Position numbers and translations under genes: made by a program
Shown: positions 44,801 to 53,771 of the stretch, piece after piece
Layout: each line of letters begins with the position of its first letter
Numbering within the stretch: position 1 is the first letter of the stretch
Assembly: GCF_018860745.1 (NCBI RefSeq)
Contig: NZ_JAHKPY010000002.1
Coordinates: 248,001-312,000 of the forward strand
Length of the DNA stretch: 64,000 nt
Source: Zobellia uliginosa
GTDB taxonomy: Bacteria > Bacteroidota > Bacteroidia > Flavobacteriales > Flavobacteriaceae
Direction: 5' to 3'
Notes under the pieces: generated by a model
What the model saw: the letters and a program-made list of their open reading frames with translations, nothing else
What the model was told of the DNA's origin: nothing
The model's database searches: none

Positions 44801-46036
44801 CCTAAAATGGGTGAAAGTACCATCGCTTTCTTCTTTTAGCAACATGCCTAATCCGCCTCTGGTTCCAAACCAAAGCGTACCATTGCTATCCTCATAAATA
44901 GATTTAACAATATTATGGCCCAATGTTCCTGTACGTAAATCACCCACATAATGGTTAAACTGCTTACCGTTTAAGTCCAACTTATTTATTCCGGTTCCAA
45001 AGGTGCCAACCCATAAAATTCCGGTTTTATCTATGAGTAATGATCTTATATAATTAGAGCTTAAGCTTGCTTTATTTTCAAAACTGGTATCGTGGTGTTC
45101 TTTTAGAATTAAAGTATCCAGTTTTAATCGGTATTGGTCCAAACCGTTTTTTGTGCCGCTCCAAAGTCTATTTTTAGAGTCGATAGCCATTTTTAGAATA
45201 GCTTGTTCTGCTATTTTTTTAAGTTGTAAATCTTCAGGTTTTTTAGATTTAACTTTGGTATAAATACCATTGGAGGTTGCAAAAACCATTTGACCGTTGG
45301 TGTTTTGAGCAATCTCTCGTACAGTAATAGTATCTCTGTATACCTGCTTAATTTGGGGAATAGCAGCTTTGTCTTCTGCTTCGGTTTTTAAAAGACCGGA
45401 AGGGGTACCTATCCAAACGGCACCTTGCTGATCTTCAAATATGGTAGATGGTATTGTTTTTAAAGTATGATGATTCTCCGTAAAAGGAGAGTTAAAAATT
45501 ATGTTTTTATAATCGCTTGCATTTCTAGCAACTTGTAAACCCTTGGTTGTACCTATCCAGAGTCTATTTTTTCTATCCACGATTATAGACCTGATAAAAT
45601 CCGAAGCAAGACCACTAGTATTATTTTTACCCGTCGTTAAAACGTAAAACCTACCGGTGTTTCTTTCGTAAAAATTTATGCCGTACCCAGAGGTGCCAAT
45701 CCATAGATTACCTAATGAATCTTCTGCAATAGTACTTATAAGGTTACCGCTAATGGCGTACGGATTTTTAGGAGAAGGTTTGAATTTTTTAAAATTACGA
45801 CCATCATAACGGTTGAGGCCATCATCAGTACCAATCCAAATATAACCGTAACTATCCTGGTGAATAGCAAGAACGTCATTTTGGGAAAGGCCATCATTAC
45901 TATCTAAATGTTGAAAATAGGTTTCCGTCTGGGCAACGGAAAATAGAGACAACAACAGCATAAATATACTTAGGCAAATCTGTTTCTCAATAGTAACCTT
46001 TGGATAGACCTTTTTAGAAATACTATCTAAAAGCAA
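41825..46036 (-). CDS. Hybrid two-component system sensor/regulator (HTCS)
   Basis: A 1403-residue single-chain signalling protein typical of Bacteroidetes polysaccharide loci. In order: signal peptide (KQICLSIFMLLLSLFSVAQ); periplasmic beta-propeller repeats (~40-700, repeated W-IGT and GLNRY/GLNKL motifs); a Y_Y_Y Ig-like domain (~715-800); one transmembrane helix (~808-826); HisKA with the phospho-His near 875 (FFTNVSHEFRTPLSLL); HATPase (NNLLSNAFKFTPDGG, GMGIGLALTKSL); a receiver with Asp near 1192 (IIISDIMMPTMDG); and an AraC-type HTH (RFRLKRAKQLLESTDLTVKEI, FTKCFKKVYGELP). It should bind an oligosaccharide outside and switch on locus genes. It is divergent from the sulfatase operon, with a perfect inverted repeat between them. 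Confidence 0.95.
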   Translation of the reverse strand: MLLDSISKKVYPKVTIEKQICLSIFMLLLSLFSVAQTETYFQHLDSNDGLSQNDVLAIHQDSYGYIWIGTDDGLNRYDGRNFKKFKPSPKNPYAISGNLISTIAEDSLGNLWIGTSGYGINFYERNTGRFYVLTTGKNNTSGLASDFIRSIIVDRKNRLWIGTTKGLQVARNASDYKNIIFNSPFTENHHTLKTIPSTIFEDQQGAVWIGTPSGLLKTEAEDKAAIPQIKQVYRDTITVREIAQNTNGQMVFATSNGIYTKVKSKKPEDLQLKKIAEQAILKMAIDSKNRLWSGTKNGLDQYRLKLDTLILKEHHDTSFENKASLSSNYIRSLLIDKTGILWVGTFGTGINKLDLNGKQFNHYVGDLRTGTLGHNIVKSIYEDSNGTLWFGTRGGLGMLLKEESDGTFTHFRAIEKVNSAFCMNEIEIDDRKILELGNSGSQGVYQIDITAPSKKPKIKFSGKTNSTVFSMCTDRFGQVWYGTYSKGLFRSGEAPYEKLDNFADSFNFSSKIIRTIIEDSKGNLWVGTGKGLNKLSADQLQDEHPEFKYYAVIENDSTSISNNYILPIFESSKGTIWIGTLGGGLNKFIDDKTTGKEYFKAYTEADGLPNNVIKSIEEDNEGNLWISTNSGISKFNPLNETFKNYDVEDGLQSNEFEELTSLKKSDGELIFGGVNGFNAFYPRTIKENTIPPEIHIDRFLLNNKLVSPNRKIDGKEIIDHTILTSEEINLNYNENNISLGFSALHFSSPNKNQSQYRLKGFQDDWIEAPVNRNLVTYTNLEPGTYSFEVKAANSDGFWNLQPDRLQIIIAPPFWKTIWAYAIYVLLAILLLYTFGKFTLIRIEEKHQLKMDHLTKQKADELNKMKMEFFTNVSHEFRTPLSLLNAPLQFLEKNNDIIEPKERLNQYRLMQKNSSLLLRLVNQLLDFQKIEQKKMVLEVGYFNILKNIKEIKESFDFLAKNRSIQFSLNCEEDELITWFSPDALEKVMNNLLSNAFKFTPDGGEISVVISNISKEINNQKEEFVKIEVRDNGNGISSASLEKIFDRFFNDDSAENRNTYGMGIGLALTKSLVQRHHGEIIVEKGTKKGANFIFFIPKKFDFYKDDKIIGAESTKAMVHPNLDHLKEVNFKTEDEDEIITTNEKPILLVVEDNADLRTFIKSGLYKKYEILEAENGQQGLDILKVHTPNIIISDIMMPTMDGISFAREVKKQVEYNHIPIVFLTAKTDDDTQLQGLKIGVDDYLTKPFNLEHLEVKLNNIMRYRKDLRNYIQREVSISPSEIKITSPDQEFLNRVIELLEMNIMDAEFNAESLTAALAMSRSAVYNKFKEFTGLSTGEFIRRFRLKRAKQLLESTDLTVKEILYMSGFNTASYFTKCFKKVYGELPKEYQAARRKTIKPANESLL

Positions 46037-46488
46037 CCTGGGTTTTGATAAAGTACGTTCGGTAAGAATAACTGATATTTTTAAGTGTATATAATCCTAA
46101 ACATAGTCTTAATTATTACTGTACACAATAAGAATTTGGATTACGAAAAGGTTTGAAGTAATAAGAAACAAATAAAATTAATTGTTGCCCTTATTTTTCC
46201 CAGCTTTTTCTCTTTTTGAAACAAAAGTTTTAGTCTTTTAAACATTTGTTTCAATAAGAATGTAAGTTGGGGTCATTGTAATCATAGATTTAAGGTATGT
46301 AATTTTCCTTCCAGACTTAATGTACATCCTCATTCCAGCACTTTAAAACGTAACTATATCTATACAAAAGACTTTTGTTATACAATTTTGATAGATAGTT
46401 ACAGGCTATTAGGAAGATAAACCACACTTTTGAGGAATAGTGCTAATTTGTATTGATGACCAAATATTGATACACAAAGAACCAAGGA
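46037..46488. other. Divergent regulatory spacer between HTCS and sulfatase operon
   Basis: This 452-base spacer holds the inverted repeat at 46216-46254 and must carry both promoters. No gene was found. Confidence 0.5.
46216..46254. promoter_or_regulatory. Perfect 10-base inverted repeat between HTCS and sulfatase genes
   Basis: TTGAAACAAA (46216-46225) and TTTGTTTCAA (46245-46254) are exact reverse complements 29 bases apart centre to centre, 19 bases between arms. It lies about 180 bases from the HTCS start and 235 from the first sulfatase start. Spacing near three helical turns suits a dimeric regulator bound on one face. The HTCS itself or another factor could bind; this is inferred. 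Confidence 0.55.
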
Positions 46489-48354
46489 ATGAAATTAACA
46501 TATATATTGCCTGTTCTAGTTTTATTGATTAACGTAGCCTGCAAAGGACAACAGCAAACCAATCAAAAACCACCTAATATTGTTTGGATTGTTTCAGAGG
46601 ATAACTCAAAGCATTATCTTAAATTATTTGACAAAAATGGAATTGAAACACCCAATATAGAGGCTTTGGCTGAACATGGCGTACAATTCAACCGAGTGTT
46701 TTCCAATGCACCGGTATGTAGTGTAGCTCGTTCAACTATTATTTCTGGTTGCTATGCTCCACGAACAGGAGCACAGTTTCACAGGCGTTCGGAATTAGTA
46801 CCTATGCCAGACTCGTTACGTATGTTTCCTGCGTATTTGCGTGATGCTGGCTATTACACGGTTAATAATAGTAAAGAGGATTATAATTTTAAAAAAAGTG
46901 ATCAGGTGTGGAACGAATCTTCCGCAAAAGGTACTTGGAAAAACCGGCAACAGGACCAACCGTTTTTCTATGTGCATAATATAGGGACCACTCATGAATC
47001 TAGACTTCATTTTCCTGAAAGTGATATTATAGATGCGCCAACTACGGCAAATGTAAATGAGTATACGGTACAACCTAATCATCCGAACACAAAACTTTTT
47101 CGCTATACCAATGCTCGGTATCGTGATAGAATCAAAGAAATGGACGGTGAGTTGGGAGAAGTTGTAAAGGCCTTAGAGGCAGATGGGCAGTTGGAAAATA
47201 CATTTATTTTTTATTATGGGGATCACGGCGGAGTATTACCTGGCAGTAAGGGATATTTGTACGAAACCGGACTTCACGTTCCCATGGTTGTTAGGGTTCC
47301 GGAGAACTATAAAAATATGATCGACTTGAAGATTGGAAGCCAAACAGATCGTTTTGTGAGCTTTATAGATTTAGCACCAACCGTTCTTAATTTGGCCGGG
47401 GTACAAGTACCAAAGCAGATAGATGGTAAACCTGTTTTTGGGAATGGTGTTGATACAAAAAAAATAGATGGTGAAGACGTGGCATATGGTTATGCGGACC
47501 GTTTTGATGAAAAGTATGATATGGTACGTTCCGTTCGCAAAGGGAAGTACAAATACATAAGAAGTTATAACCCGTTCAATTTTGATGGGCTTATGAACAA
47601 CTATCGTTACAAACAAGCCGCTTATAGAGAGTGGAAAGAAATGTACGAAGATGGGAAATTGAATGGAGTGGAATCTAGTTTCTTTAAATCACGTACTCCA
47701 GAAATGTTATTTGATGTAGAAAATGACCCGTACGAGACTACAAACTTAGCAGCTGATCCAAATTTCATTTCTTCCCTAGAAGAGATGCGCGATCTTTTAA
47801 ACGAATGGGTTACAGGAATGCCGGATCTTTCTTTTTACCCTGAGTTTTATTTAGTGGAAAATGCTTTTGATAATCCTGTGCAGTTTGGAAGAACCCATAA
47901 AAAGAACATTCAAAACTATATAAAAACAGCTAATTTAATGTTGCAAGATCCAGCAACGGTACAGGCGGATTTAAAAAAACAGCTACGGTCTACGGACCCA
48001 TGGCAGCGCTACTGGGCATTAATTGTTTGCAGTAGTTTTGGTGAAAAAATAAATGTGCTTACACCCGCTATTAAAGAAATAGCTGAAAATGACGAACAAG
48101 GTATTAACAGAGTGAGGGCGGCAGAATATTTGGGATTAATTAAAGCTGTGGACCCAACTACCGTGATGATTGAAGCCTTGTATTCTGCTAAGCATGAAAC
48201 GGAAGCATTATTGATTTTAAACTCTATTGTTCTTCTAAATTCCCATGATTACGGATATAATTTTGATATAGATGAAAACAAAATCAACTCTGCATTTAGA
48301 ACTGAAAAATCAGAAGTTCTTCGCCGGATTGAATTTTTGAATTCTGAACTGTAA
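46489..48354 (+). CDS. S1-family sulfatase with C-terminal HEAT-like repeats
   Basis: A 621-residue lipoprotein (signal ILPVLVLLINVAC, lipid Cys 18). The sulfatase core begins PNIVWIVSEDNS, where the usual Asp-Asp metal pair reads Glu-Asp. The formylglycine site is C77-S-V-A-R81 followed by STIISGCYAPRTG: Val sits where Pro or Ala is usual, although CSVAR occurs in one sulfatase subgroup. The second metal block is FYYGDHGGVLPGSKG. The last ~100 residues (LKKQLRSTDPWQRYWALIV, RVRAAEYLGLI) resemble HEAT repeats. It would hydrolyse a sulfate ester of the algal galactan. It is first of three sulfatase genes, 33 bases before the next. An anaerobic or aerobic formylglycine-maturing enzyme must be supplied from elsewhere. 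Confidence 0.9.
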   Translation: MKLTYILPVLVLLINVACKGQQQTNQKPPNIVWIVSEDNSKHYLKLFDKNGIETPNIEALAEHGVQFNRVFSNAPVCSVARSTIISGCYAPRTGAQFHRRSELVPMPDSLRMFPAYLRDAGYYTVNNSKEDYNFKKSDQVWNESSAKGTWKNRQQDQPFFYVHNIGTTHESRLHFPESDIIDAPTTANVNEYTVQPNHPNTKLFRYTNARYRDRIKEMDGELGEVVKALEADGQLENTFIFYYGDHGGVLPGSKGYLYETGLHVPMVVRVPENYKNMIDLKIGSQTDRFVSFIDLAPTVLNLAGVQVPKQIDGKPVFGNGVDTKKIDGEDVAYGYADRFDEKYDMVRSVRKGKYKYIRSYNPFNFDGLMNNYRYKQAAYREWKEMYEDGKLNGVESSFFKSRTPEMLFDVENDPYETTNLAADPNFISSLEEMRDLLNEWVTGMPDLSFYPEFYLVENAFDNPVQFGRTHKKNIQNYIKTANLMLQDPATVQADLKKQLRSTDPWQRYWALIVCSSFGEKINVLTPAIKEIAENDEQGINRVRAAEYLGLIKAVDPTTVMIEALYSAKHETEALLILNSIVLLNSHDYGYNFDIDENKINSAFRTEKSEVLRRIEFLNSEL

Positions 48355-48387
48355 TTAATAACTCCAACTACTACATAATTATTTAGG

Positions 48388-49995
48388 ATGGGAACAATAA
48401 ATATTTCATACAAAGCAAGGATAACGCACTTTGTCATTTTCCTGTGTTGTATCATTAGTTTAAAGGGAATCGCACAGGAAGACAAAGAATATACCAGCGA
48501 AGAAGAAAGGCCAAATATTATATTTCTGCTTTCTGATGACCAAACCAGTGCGGCAACAGGCTGCTATGGTAATGACCAGGTTAAAACACCAAATATGGAC
48601 CAATTGGCAAAGGATGGTGTTCTCTTTCTCAATCATTACAATACTACTTCCATCTGTATGGCCAGTAGAGCCAATATTTTAACGGGAATGTATGAATACA
48701 AGACCGGATGTAATTTTATGCATGGTGACCTTGCCGTAGAAAAATTTGAAAATTCCTATCCCATATTATTGCAAGAAGCCGGTTATTTTACTGGTTTTGC
48801 GGGTAAGGTAGGTTTTGTTCTAGATGGTCCGGAGTCAGAAAAAATTGAAGATGGATTACCGGTAGGCTATTTTGATAAATGGGGAGGGGGACCTGGACAA
48901 ACCATTTATGAGACTGCAAAAAACCCGACTATAAAAGAGTACGCAAAAGAATACCCGCATAGTACCAGGGCATATGGCGCTTGGGCAGAAGATTTTATTA
49001 AAGAAGCAAAAAGTTCCGGAAAACCTTTCTGTATGTCCATCAGTTTTAAGGCACCTCATTTACCTTTTACACCAGACCCTTTCTTTGATGAGGTGTATGC
49101 TGGGCAGACGTACAAAAAGCCCGATAATTACGGGGCAGAGAATGCTGAACATTTGTCGCCTCAGGCAAAATCAGGCCGTCAGTATAATTCGTATGATTTC
49201 TGGAGGGATTCAGAAGCATCCTATCAAGAGGCGATTAGAGCATATAATCAGTTGATACACGGAGTGGATTATGCCATTGGGATGATTCGCAAATCGCTGG
49301 CAGAACAAGGTGTGGATAAAAATACCATTATCATTTTTACAAGTGATAATGGGTATAGCTGCGGAGCTCATAATTTTGGGGGCAAAGTACTGCCATATGA
49401 GGAAGCTTCTCGTTCTCCATTTATTATCTACGATCCACGCTCACCGGAAAGTCAAAGAGGAGTACAGCGTAAAGTCGTAACCGCCAATATAGATATGGCA
49501 CCAACTATTCTAACCTATGCAGGCATTGATATTCCTAAAAATATGGATGGGGAAAATTTAGTGCCTTTAGCAGAGAAAGAACAGGGTATTAAGCGGGATC
49601 ATATTGCATTGACGAACATGTGGGGTAATGATGAAATTCAGGCGCTAACCGTTGTTACGGAAGATTATAAATACATCTATTGGCAATATACGGATGACCG
49701 TATGCAGCCAACGGAAGAGCTATTTCATATTTCAAAAGATAAACTTGAAATGCATAATCTGGCACAAGATGGAGCATATAAAGCAGAATTAAATAAAATG
49801 CGAAAGCTTTATGACAAACGTTACAAAAGCTTGGTAAAAAATGGAATGAAAACCAATGATTATGCAAAGTATGCTGTTTTATTTGACCGAAAAGCACCAG
49901 AGAGTTTAAAGGAACAGTATCGTACACTTAATTATGAGCAATTATTAAAGCTAGAAGGTGGGAAAAGAAAAAACAAGAACATTCATAAAAATTAG
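48388..49995 (+). CDS. S1-family sulfatase (second of three)
   Basis: A 535-residue secreted sulfatase with an N-terminal signal (THFVIFLCCIISLKGIAQ). The core starts RPNIIFLLSDDQTS with metal Asp 50-51. The formylglycine motif is C90-M-A-S-R94 (TTSICMASRANILTG), which fits C-x-P/A-x-R. Later FTSDNGYSCGAHNFGGK and DPRSPESQ provide metal and substrate loops, and the C-terminus carries the usual four-stranded subdomain. It belongs to another subgroup than its neighbours, so the three enzymes probably act on different sulfate positions. The next gene starts 3 bases later. Confidence 0.92.
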   Translation: MGTINISYKARITHFVIFLCCIISLKGIAQEDKEYTSEEERPNIIFLLSDDQTSAATGCYGNDQVKTPNMDQLAKDGVLFLNHYNTTSICMASRANILTGMYEYKTGCNFMHGDLAVEKFENSYPILLQEAGYFTGFAGKVGFVLDGPESEKIEDGLPVGYFDKWGGGPGQTIYETAKNPTIKEYAKEYPHSTRAYGAWAEDFIKEAKSSGKPFCMSISFKAPHLPFTPDPFFDEVYAGQTYKKPDNYGAENAEHLSPQAKSGRQYNSYDFWRDSEASYQEAIRAYNQLIHGVDYAIGMIRKSLAEQGVDKNTIIIFTSDNGYSCGAHNFGGKVLPYEEASRSPFIIYDPRSPESQRGVQRKVVTANIDMAPTILTYAGIDIPKNMDGENLVPLAEKEQGIKRDHIALTNMWGNDEIQALTVVTEDYKYIYWQYTDDRMQPTEELFHISKDKLEMHNLAQDGAYKAELNKMRKLYDKRYKSLVKNGMKTNDYAKYAVLFDRKAPESLKEQYRTLNYEQLLKLEGGKRKNKNIHKN

Positions 49996-49998
49996 AAA

Positions 49999-51843
49999 AT
50001 GGGAATTCTAAAAAAGGTATCGTACGTGTGGATAATGAGCTGTAGTCTCTTTAGTACTGTAACAGTAGCTCAAAGTGAAGATAAACCAAACGTTATTATT
50101 ATTTTGACGGATGATCAAGGGTATGGAGATGTAGCGGCTCATGGAAATAAGGTTATAAAAACACCGTCAATGGATAAAATGTACAATGAGGGAGTACATT
50201 TCACCAATTTTCATAGTGGTACTACCTGCGCTCCAAGCCGCTCAGGATTAATGACCGGTGCGGACGGTAACCGGGCAGGGGTGTGGCATACGATTAGTGG
50301 TGGAAATTTTCTCCGCGAAAAGTTTGTATTGATGCCAGAAATTTTCGAGGAAAATGGATACGCTACCGGAATGTACGGCAAATGGCATTTAGGAGACGCT
50401 TACCCATATCGCCCAGAAGATAGAGGGTTTTCGGAAACTGTGGTACATGGTGGTGGCGGTGTAGGTCAGACGCCAGATTATTGGCAGAACGATTATTTTG
50501 ACGATACCTACTGGCGTAATGGTACTCCGGAAAAATTTGAGGGGTATTGTACAGATGTCTTTTTCTCTGAGGCTATGGCTTTCATGGAAAGAAAAAAAGA
50601 CAATCCTTTCTTCGTTTATATTTCTTTGAACGCTCCTCATGGTCCTTTAAATGTGCCCGAGAAGTATTATGAGATGTATAAAAATGAAAGTTCCATCAAT
50701 GAGGACCAAAAGGCCTATTACGGTATGATTACCAATATTGATGATAACATGGCGCTTTTGGATAAAAAGCTAGATCAGTTAGGCTTGAAAGACAATACCA
50801 TCTTAATTTTTATGACGGATAATGGAACCTCTACCGGGCATAGAGAAGCTAAGGGAAAAGTACAAGGTTTTAATGCGGGTATGCGCGGACATAAAGGGTC
50901 GCAATACGAAGGAGGTCACCGCGTACCTTTCTTTATGAGATGGGAAGATGGAGACCTAACCGGAGGTCGCTCTATAGACCAACTGACCATGAATTTTGAT
51001 ATTCTACCAACACTTATAGATTTATGTGATTTAGGAAAAGTACCAAGCCCGGGATATGATGGTACGAGCCTTGCTCCTATATTAAAAAATGAAACAGAAA
51101 AATTACCACACCGTTATACCGTGGTAGATAATAATCGTTTACAGCAACCGGTAAAATGGCGTATGAGCGCAGTTATGGATGATGATTGGAGACTTATAGA
51201 CGGTAAGGAATTATACAACATTAAAAAAGACCCGGGTCAAGAAAAGGATATTGCCAAAAAGAATATAGAAAAGGTTGCGGAAATGCGTGATGCCTATGAA
51301 AATTGGTGGGCATATATTTCTCGTGATTTTTCTCGTTTCGAGGCATACAAAGTGGGGGAGCCGTGTATTAAGGAAACCACGATTACAGTGCATGATTTAC
51401 ATAGTGATGATCCTTTGGCCTGGAACCAAGCTTATATAAGAGACCCTAATTCCGGTAAGAAGCCTGCTTTTGCAGAAGGGTTTTATATGATCGATGTTCT
51501 GCAAGATGGATATTATGAAGTTGAATTAAGACGATGGCCCAAAGAATCTAAGTTAGCATTTAACGCAACTCTGCCCCAATTGGGAACAAAGAAAAAATGG
51601 TACGTTCCAAGACCTGAAGGTGTAGTACTTCCGTTAAAAAGCGCCAGTATAGATATTGATGCTTTACATTTAGATAGGCCAGTAGATATGAAAAATGATA
51701 ACGTTACTTTCAATGCCTATTTAGTAAAAGGCAGAAAAAGATTGGAAGCGAATTTTGTTGGAGATGATGATACTCGCTTTGGTGCCTTTTATGTGTATAT
51801 GAGAAAGGTGGATGCTAAATCTGCTCAAAAAAGGATCAAGTAA
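49999..51843 (+). CDS. S1-family arylsulfatase-type enzyme (third of three)
   Basis: A 614-residue secreted sulfatase with a signal peptide (WIMSCSLFSTVTVAQ). The core is KPNVIIILTDDQGYGDV with metal Asp 38-39, then C77-A-P-S-R81 (HSGTTCAPSRSGLMTG), a textbook formylglycine motif. GYATGMYGKWHLG is the common second signature, and FMTDNGTSTGH supplies the further metal ligands. After about residue 460 a ~150-residue beta-rich C-terminal domain follows (ITVHDLHSDDPLAWNQ, YYEVELRRWPKES) that may bind sugar. The gene closes the sulfatase operon; a terminator follows within 30 bases. Confidence 0.93.
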   Translation: MGILKKVSYVWIMSCSLFSTVTVAQSEDKPNVIIILTDDQGYGDVAAHGNKVIKTPSMDKMYNEGVHFTNFHSGTTCAPSRSGLMTGADGNRAGVWHTISGGNFLREKFVLMPEIFEENGYATGMYGKWHLGDAYPYRPEDRGFSETVVHGGGGVGQTPDYWQNDYFDDTYWRNGTPEKFEGYCTDVFFSEAMAFMERKKDNPFFVYISLNAPHGPLNVPEKYYEMYKNESSINEDQKAYYGMITNIDDNMALLDKKLDQLGLKDNTILIFMTDNGTSTGHREAKGKVQGFNAGMRGHKGSQYEGGHRVPFFMRWEDGDLTGGRSIDQLTMNFDILPTLIDLCDLGKVPSPGYDGTSLAPILKNETEKLPHRYTVVDNNRLQQPVKWRMSAVMDDDWRLIDGKELYNIKKDPGQEKDIAKKNIEKVAEMRDAYENWWAYISRDFSRFEAYKVGEPCIKETTITVHDLHSDDPLAWNQAYIRDPNSGKKPAFAEGFYMIDVLQDGYYEVELRRWPKESKLAFNATLPQLGTKKKWYVPRPEGVVLPLKSASIDIDALHLDRPVDMKNDNVTFNAYLVKGRKRLEANFVGDDDTRFGAFYVYMRKVDAKSAQKRIK

Positions 51844-51872
51844 CTATAAGATAGCTTTGGAGCTTAAAATAT

Positions 51873-51907
51873 AAAAGGACCAGCTGTAAAAACGGTTGGT
51901 CCTTTTT
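51873..51907 (+). terminator. Terminator of the sulfatase operon
   Basis: AAAAGGACCA and TGGTCCTTTT form 10-base arms with a ~14-base loop, ending in a T-run on the plus strand, 30 bases past the third sulfatase stop. Confidence 0.8.
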
Positions 51908-51937
51908 GTTTTCAGGACTTCATCTCTGTCATAAAAA

Positions 51938-51966
51938 AACCGGAGAGCCTTTTAGGCTCTCCGGTT
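51938..51966 (-). terminator. Terminator of the second susCD operon
   Basis: AACCGGAGAGCCT and AGGCTCTCCGGTT are perfect 13-base arms. On the minus strand the hairpin is followed by a T-run, and it lies 44 bases after the susD stop at 52010. Confidence 0.9.
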
Positions 51967-52009
51967 ACAAACTAACTCAACAAACAACTTTTCTAAGGTA
52001 TAAAGGGCC

Positions 52010-53761
52010 TTAGTACCCATCATTTTGAATAAGCGCCTCCGTTCTATTTATTTCTGATTGCGGTATTGGTAAGTAATACTGTTTTTTGTCAAATGGTCTT
52101 GTTTCAATTGTAAATTCTTCAAAAGAAACATTTTCATCAAGATCTTTTGTCCAGCGCAAACCTTTTACGTCAAAACCAAGATTATTCTCATTTAACCAAC
52201 GCCTTTCGTCAAAGAAGTTATGACCTTCAAAAGCAAGCTCTACACGTCTTTCTCTTTTTATTGCCTCCAATAGTTCGGGGCCACTAGCTGTAATAGCTGG
52301 CTGTAAGGCTCTTTCTGAAACTCTACTTACATATTTTCTTGCCGTCTCTTCATCTCCAGCTCTAAAAGAAGCCTCCGCATAATTTAAATAAATTTCCGCA
52401 AGTCTATAAATAATATAGGGTCTTCCGGGGCTAGCTTGTTTTACATCCGTACCTAAGGCCTCATTTTGAAATTTACGTATCGCATACCCGGTTGTAGAAC
52501 CGTGTCTAAAATTTCCTAAGGTTTGTTGGTCTTGTGAAAAGGAATCCAAACCATCTGGTACAATTGTATTATCTACAGAAATAGAATAATCAATAGGTCT
52601 TCCTCTGAAAGTCGCCCCTTGATAATTGATGTTGGCATAAAAACGCATTTCGCGGTTCTCGTATGGGTTTGCAGCATCAAAAGAAGGACTATCGGTAGTG
52701 TTACCATCTTCCATATTATATATCATGGTGTAGTTGTGCAATGGCGTAGAAAGACTCCATCCATCAAAGCCTCTAGGTGATTGCGCGTTATCAGGTTGGG
52801 TGGTTACATCTGTACCGAATCCGAAAATTGTTCCACCAAAAGGTCTAGCGAACAAGATATCTTCATTTGCTGATAAAAACAGCTCTTGGTAAGCCTTAGC
52901 ATTTGGAGTGCTTATCAAATCTCGATCCCCTACTAAATCAATCACCGCTTTAGCTGCATCCGCGGCATCCTGCCATTTGTTGGCTTTGTCATAAGTGTAC
53001 AATTCCAAATTAGATGTTTGTGGAGCCATAGATGGGTCGTGCAAATCACTCGCTGCATATAATAACGTTCTTGATTTAAGGGCCAAGGCAGCTAATCTTG
53101 TAGCTCTACCAAATTCTCCACTTTCTCTAGTTAAAGGTAAAAGTGGTGCGATATCATCTATTTCGCTAACTATAAAATCTACCATCTCTTGATAACCACT
53201 ACGCGGGATATTAAAGTCGTCATCTAGCGTTGCTGCAGTGGTCAACAATGGTACCCCTCCATAGAACTTTAGCAATTTTGAATACTGGTTAGCTCTTAAA
53301 AAACGCATCTCTGCCTTTAGGGCTTCAATTTGATCAGGATTATTTATTTGCGCCTCGCTACCTTCAACCAAGTCCAAAAATACATTTGCCTGTCTTACAT
53401 AGGTCCAAAGGTCCTGCCACTTCTGGCCTAATTGACCTACATTAGAAGAAGTCCACCCATTAATTACGTTAAAGCGATCTTGGGCCTGTGTTGCTGCGTT
53501 AAAGTTCATTCTAGCTTCAAGGGATGCTATCTCAACATTCATGTAACGAGCCCAAAATTGGGAGCCAGCCCCAAATGACTCCGTACTGTTATAAGTTGTA
53601 AGTAATAACAGTTCAACTTGTTCTGGTGTACTCAATACCAAATCACTGGCAAAAGAGTCCCTTACATCTATATCCAAGCTTTCTTCACAACTGCTAAAGG
53701 TTATAAAGAACGCCATCAGCATTGTAATGCTTATTCTTTTTATTGCTTTATTATTTCTCAT
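52010..53761 (-). CDS. susD: SusD/RagB-type surface glycan-binding lipoprotein (second pair)
   Basis: With the start at 53761 the protein has 583 residues and the lipoprotein signal MRNNKAIKRISITMLMAFFI ending in SSCEES. An ATG at 53791 would overlap the susC end by 20 bases and add ten residues before the signal, so the inner start is preferred. SusD marks: LEALKAEMRFLRANQYSKLLKFYGG-type helix (in part ALKAEMRFLRANQYSKLL), YIIYRLAEIYLNYAEASFRAG, ERRVELAFEGHNFFDERRW and the end YYLPIPQSEINR. It is the partner of the SusC encoded just upstream and closes the operon. Confidence 0.94.
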   Translation of the reverse strand: MRNNKAIKRISITMLMAFFITFSSCEESLDIDVRDSFASDLVLSTPEQVELLLLTTYNSTESFGAGSQFWARYMNVEIASLEARMNFNAATQAQDRFNVINGWTSSNVGQLGQKWQDLWTYVRQANVFLDLVEGSEAQINNPDQIEALKAEMRFLRANQYSKLLKFYGGVPLLTTAATLDDDFNIPRSGYQEMVDFIVSEIDDIAPLLPLTRESGEFGRATRLAALALKSRTLLYAASDLHDPSMAPQTSNLELYTYDKANKWQDAADAAKAVIDLVGDRDLISTPNAKAYQELFLSANEDILFARPFGGTIFGFGTDVTTQPDNAQSPRGFDGWSLSTPLHNYTMIYNMEDGNTTDSPSFDAANPYENREMRFYANINYQGATFRGRPIDYSISVDNTIVPDGLDSFSQDQQTLGNFRHGSTTGYAIRKFQNEALGTDVKQASPGRPYIIYRLAEIYLNYAEASFRAGDEETARKYVSRVSERALQPAITASGPELLEAIKRERRVELAFEGHNFFDERRWLNENNLGFDVKGLRWTKDLDENVSFEEFTIETRPFDKKQYYLPIPQSEINRTEALIQNDGY

Positions 53762-53771
53762 AATTCTTTTT

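Noticed and set aside
44405-44839. Open plus-strand frame of 144 codons antisense to the HTCS propeller region
   Set aside because: It lies wholly opposite a well-supported gene, has no family motif or signal and mirrors the repeat structure of the HTCS frame.
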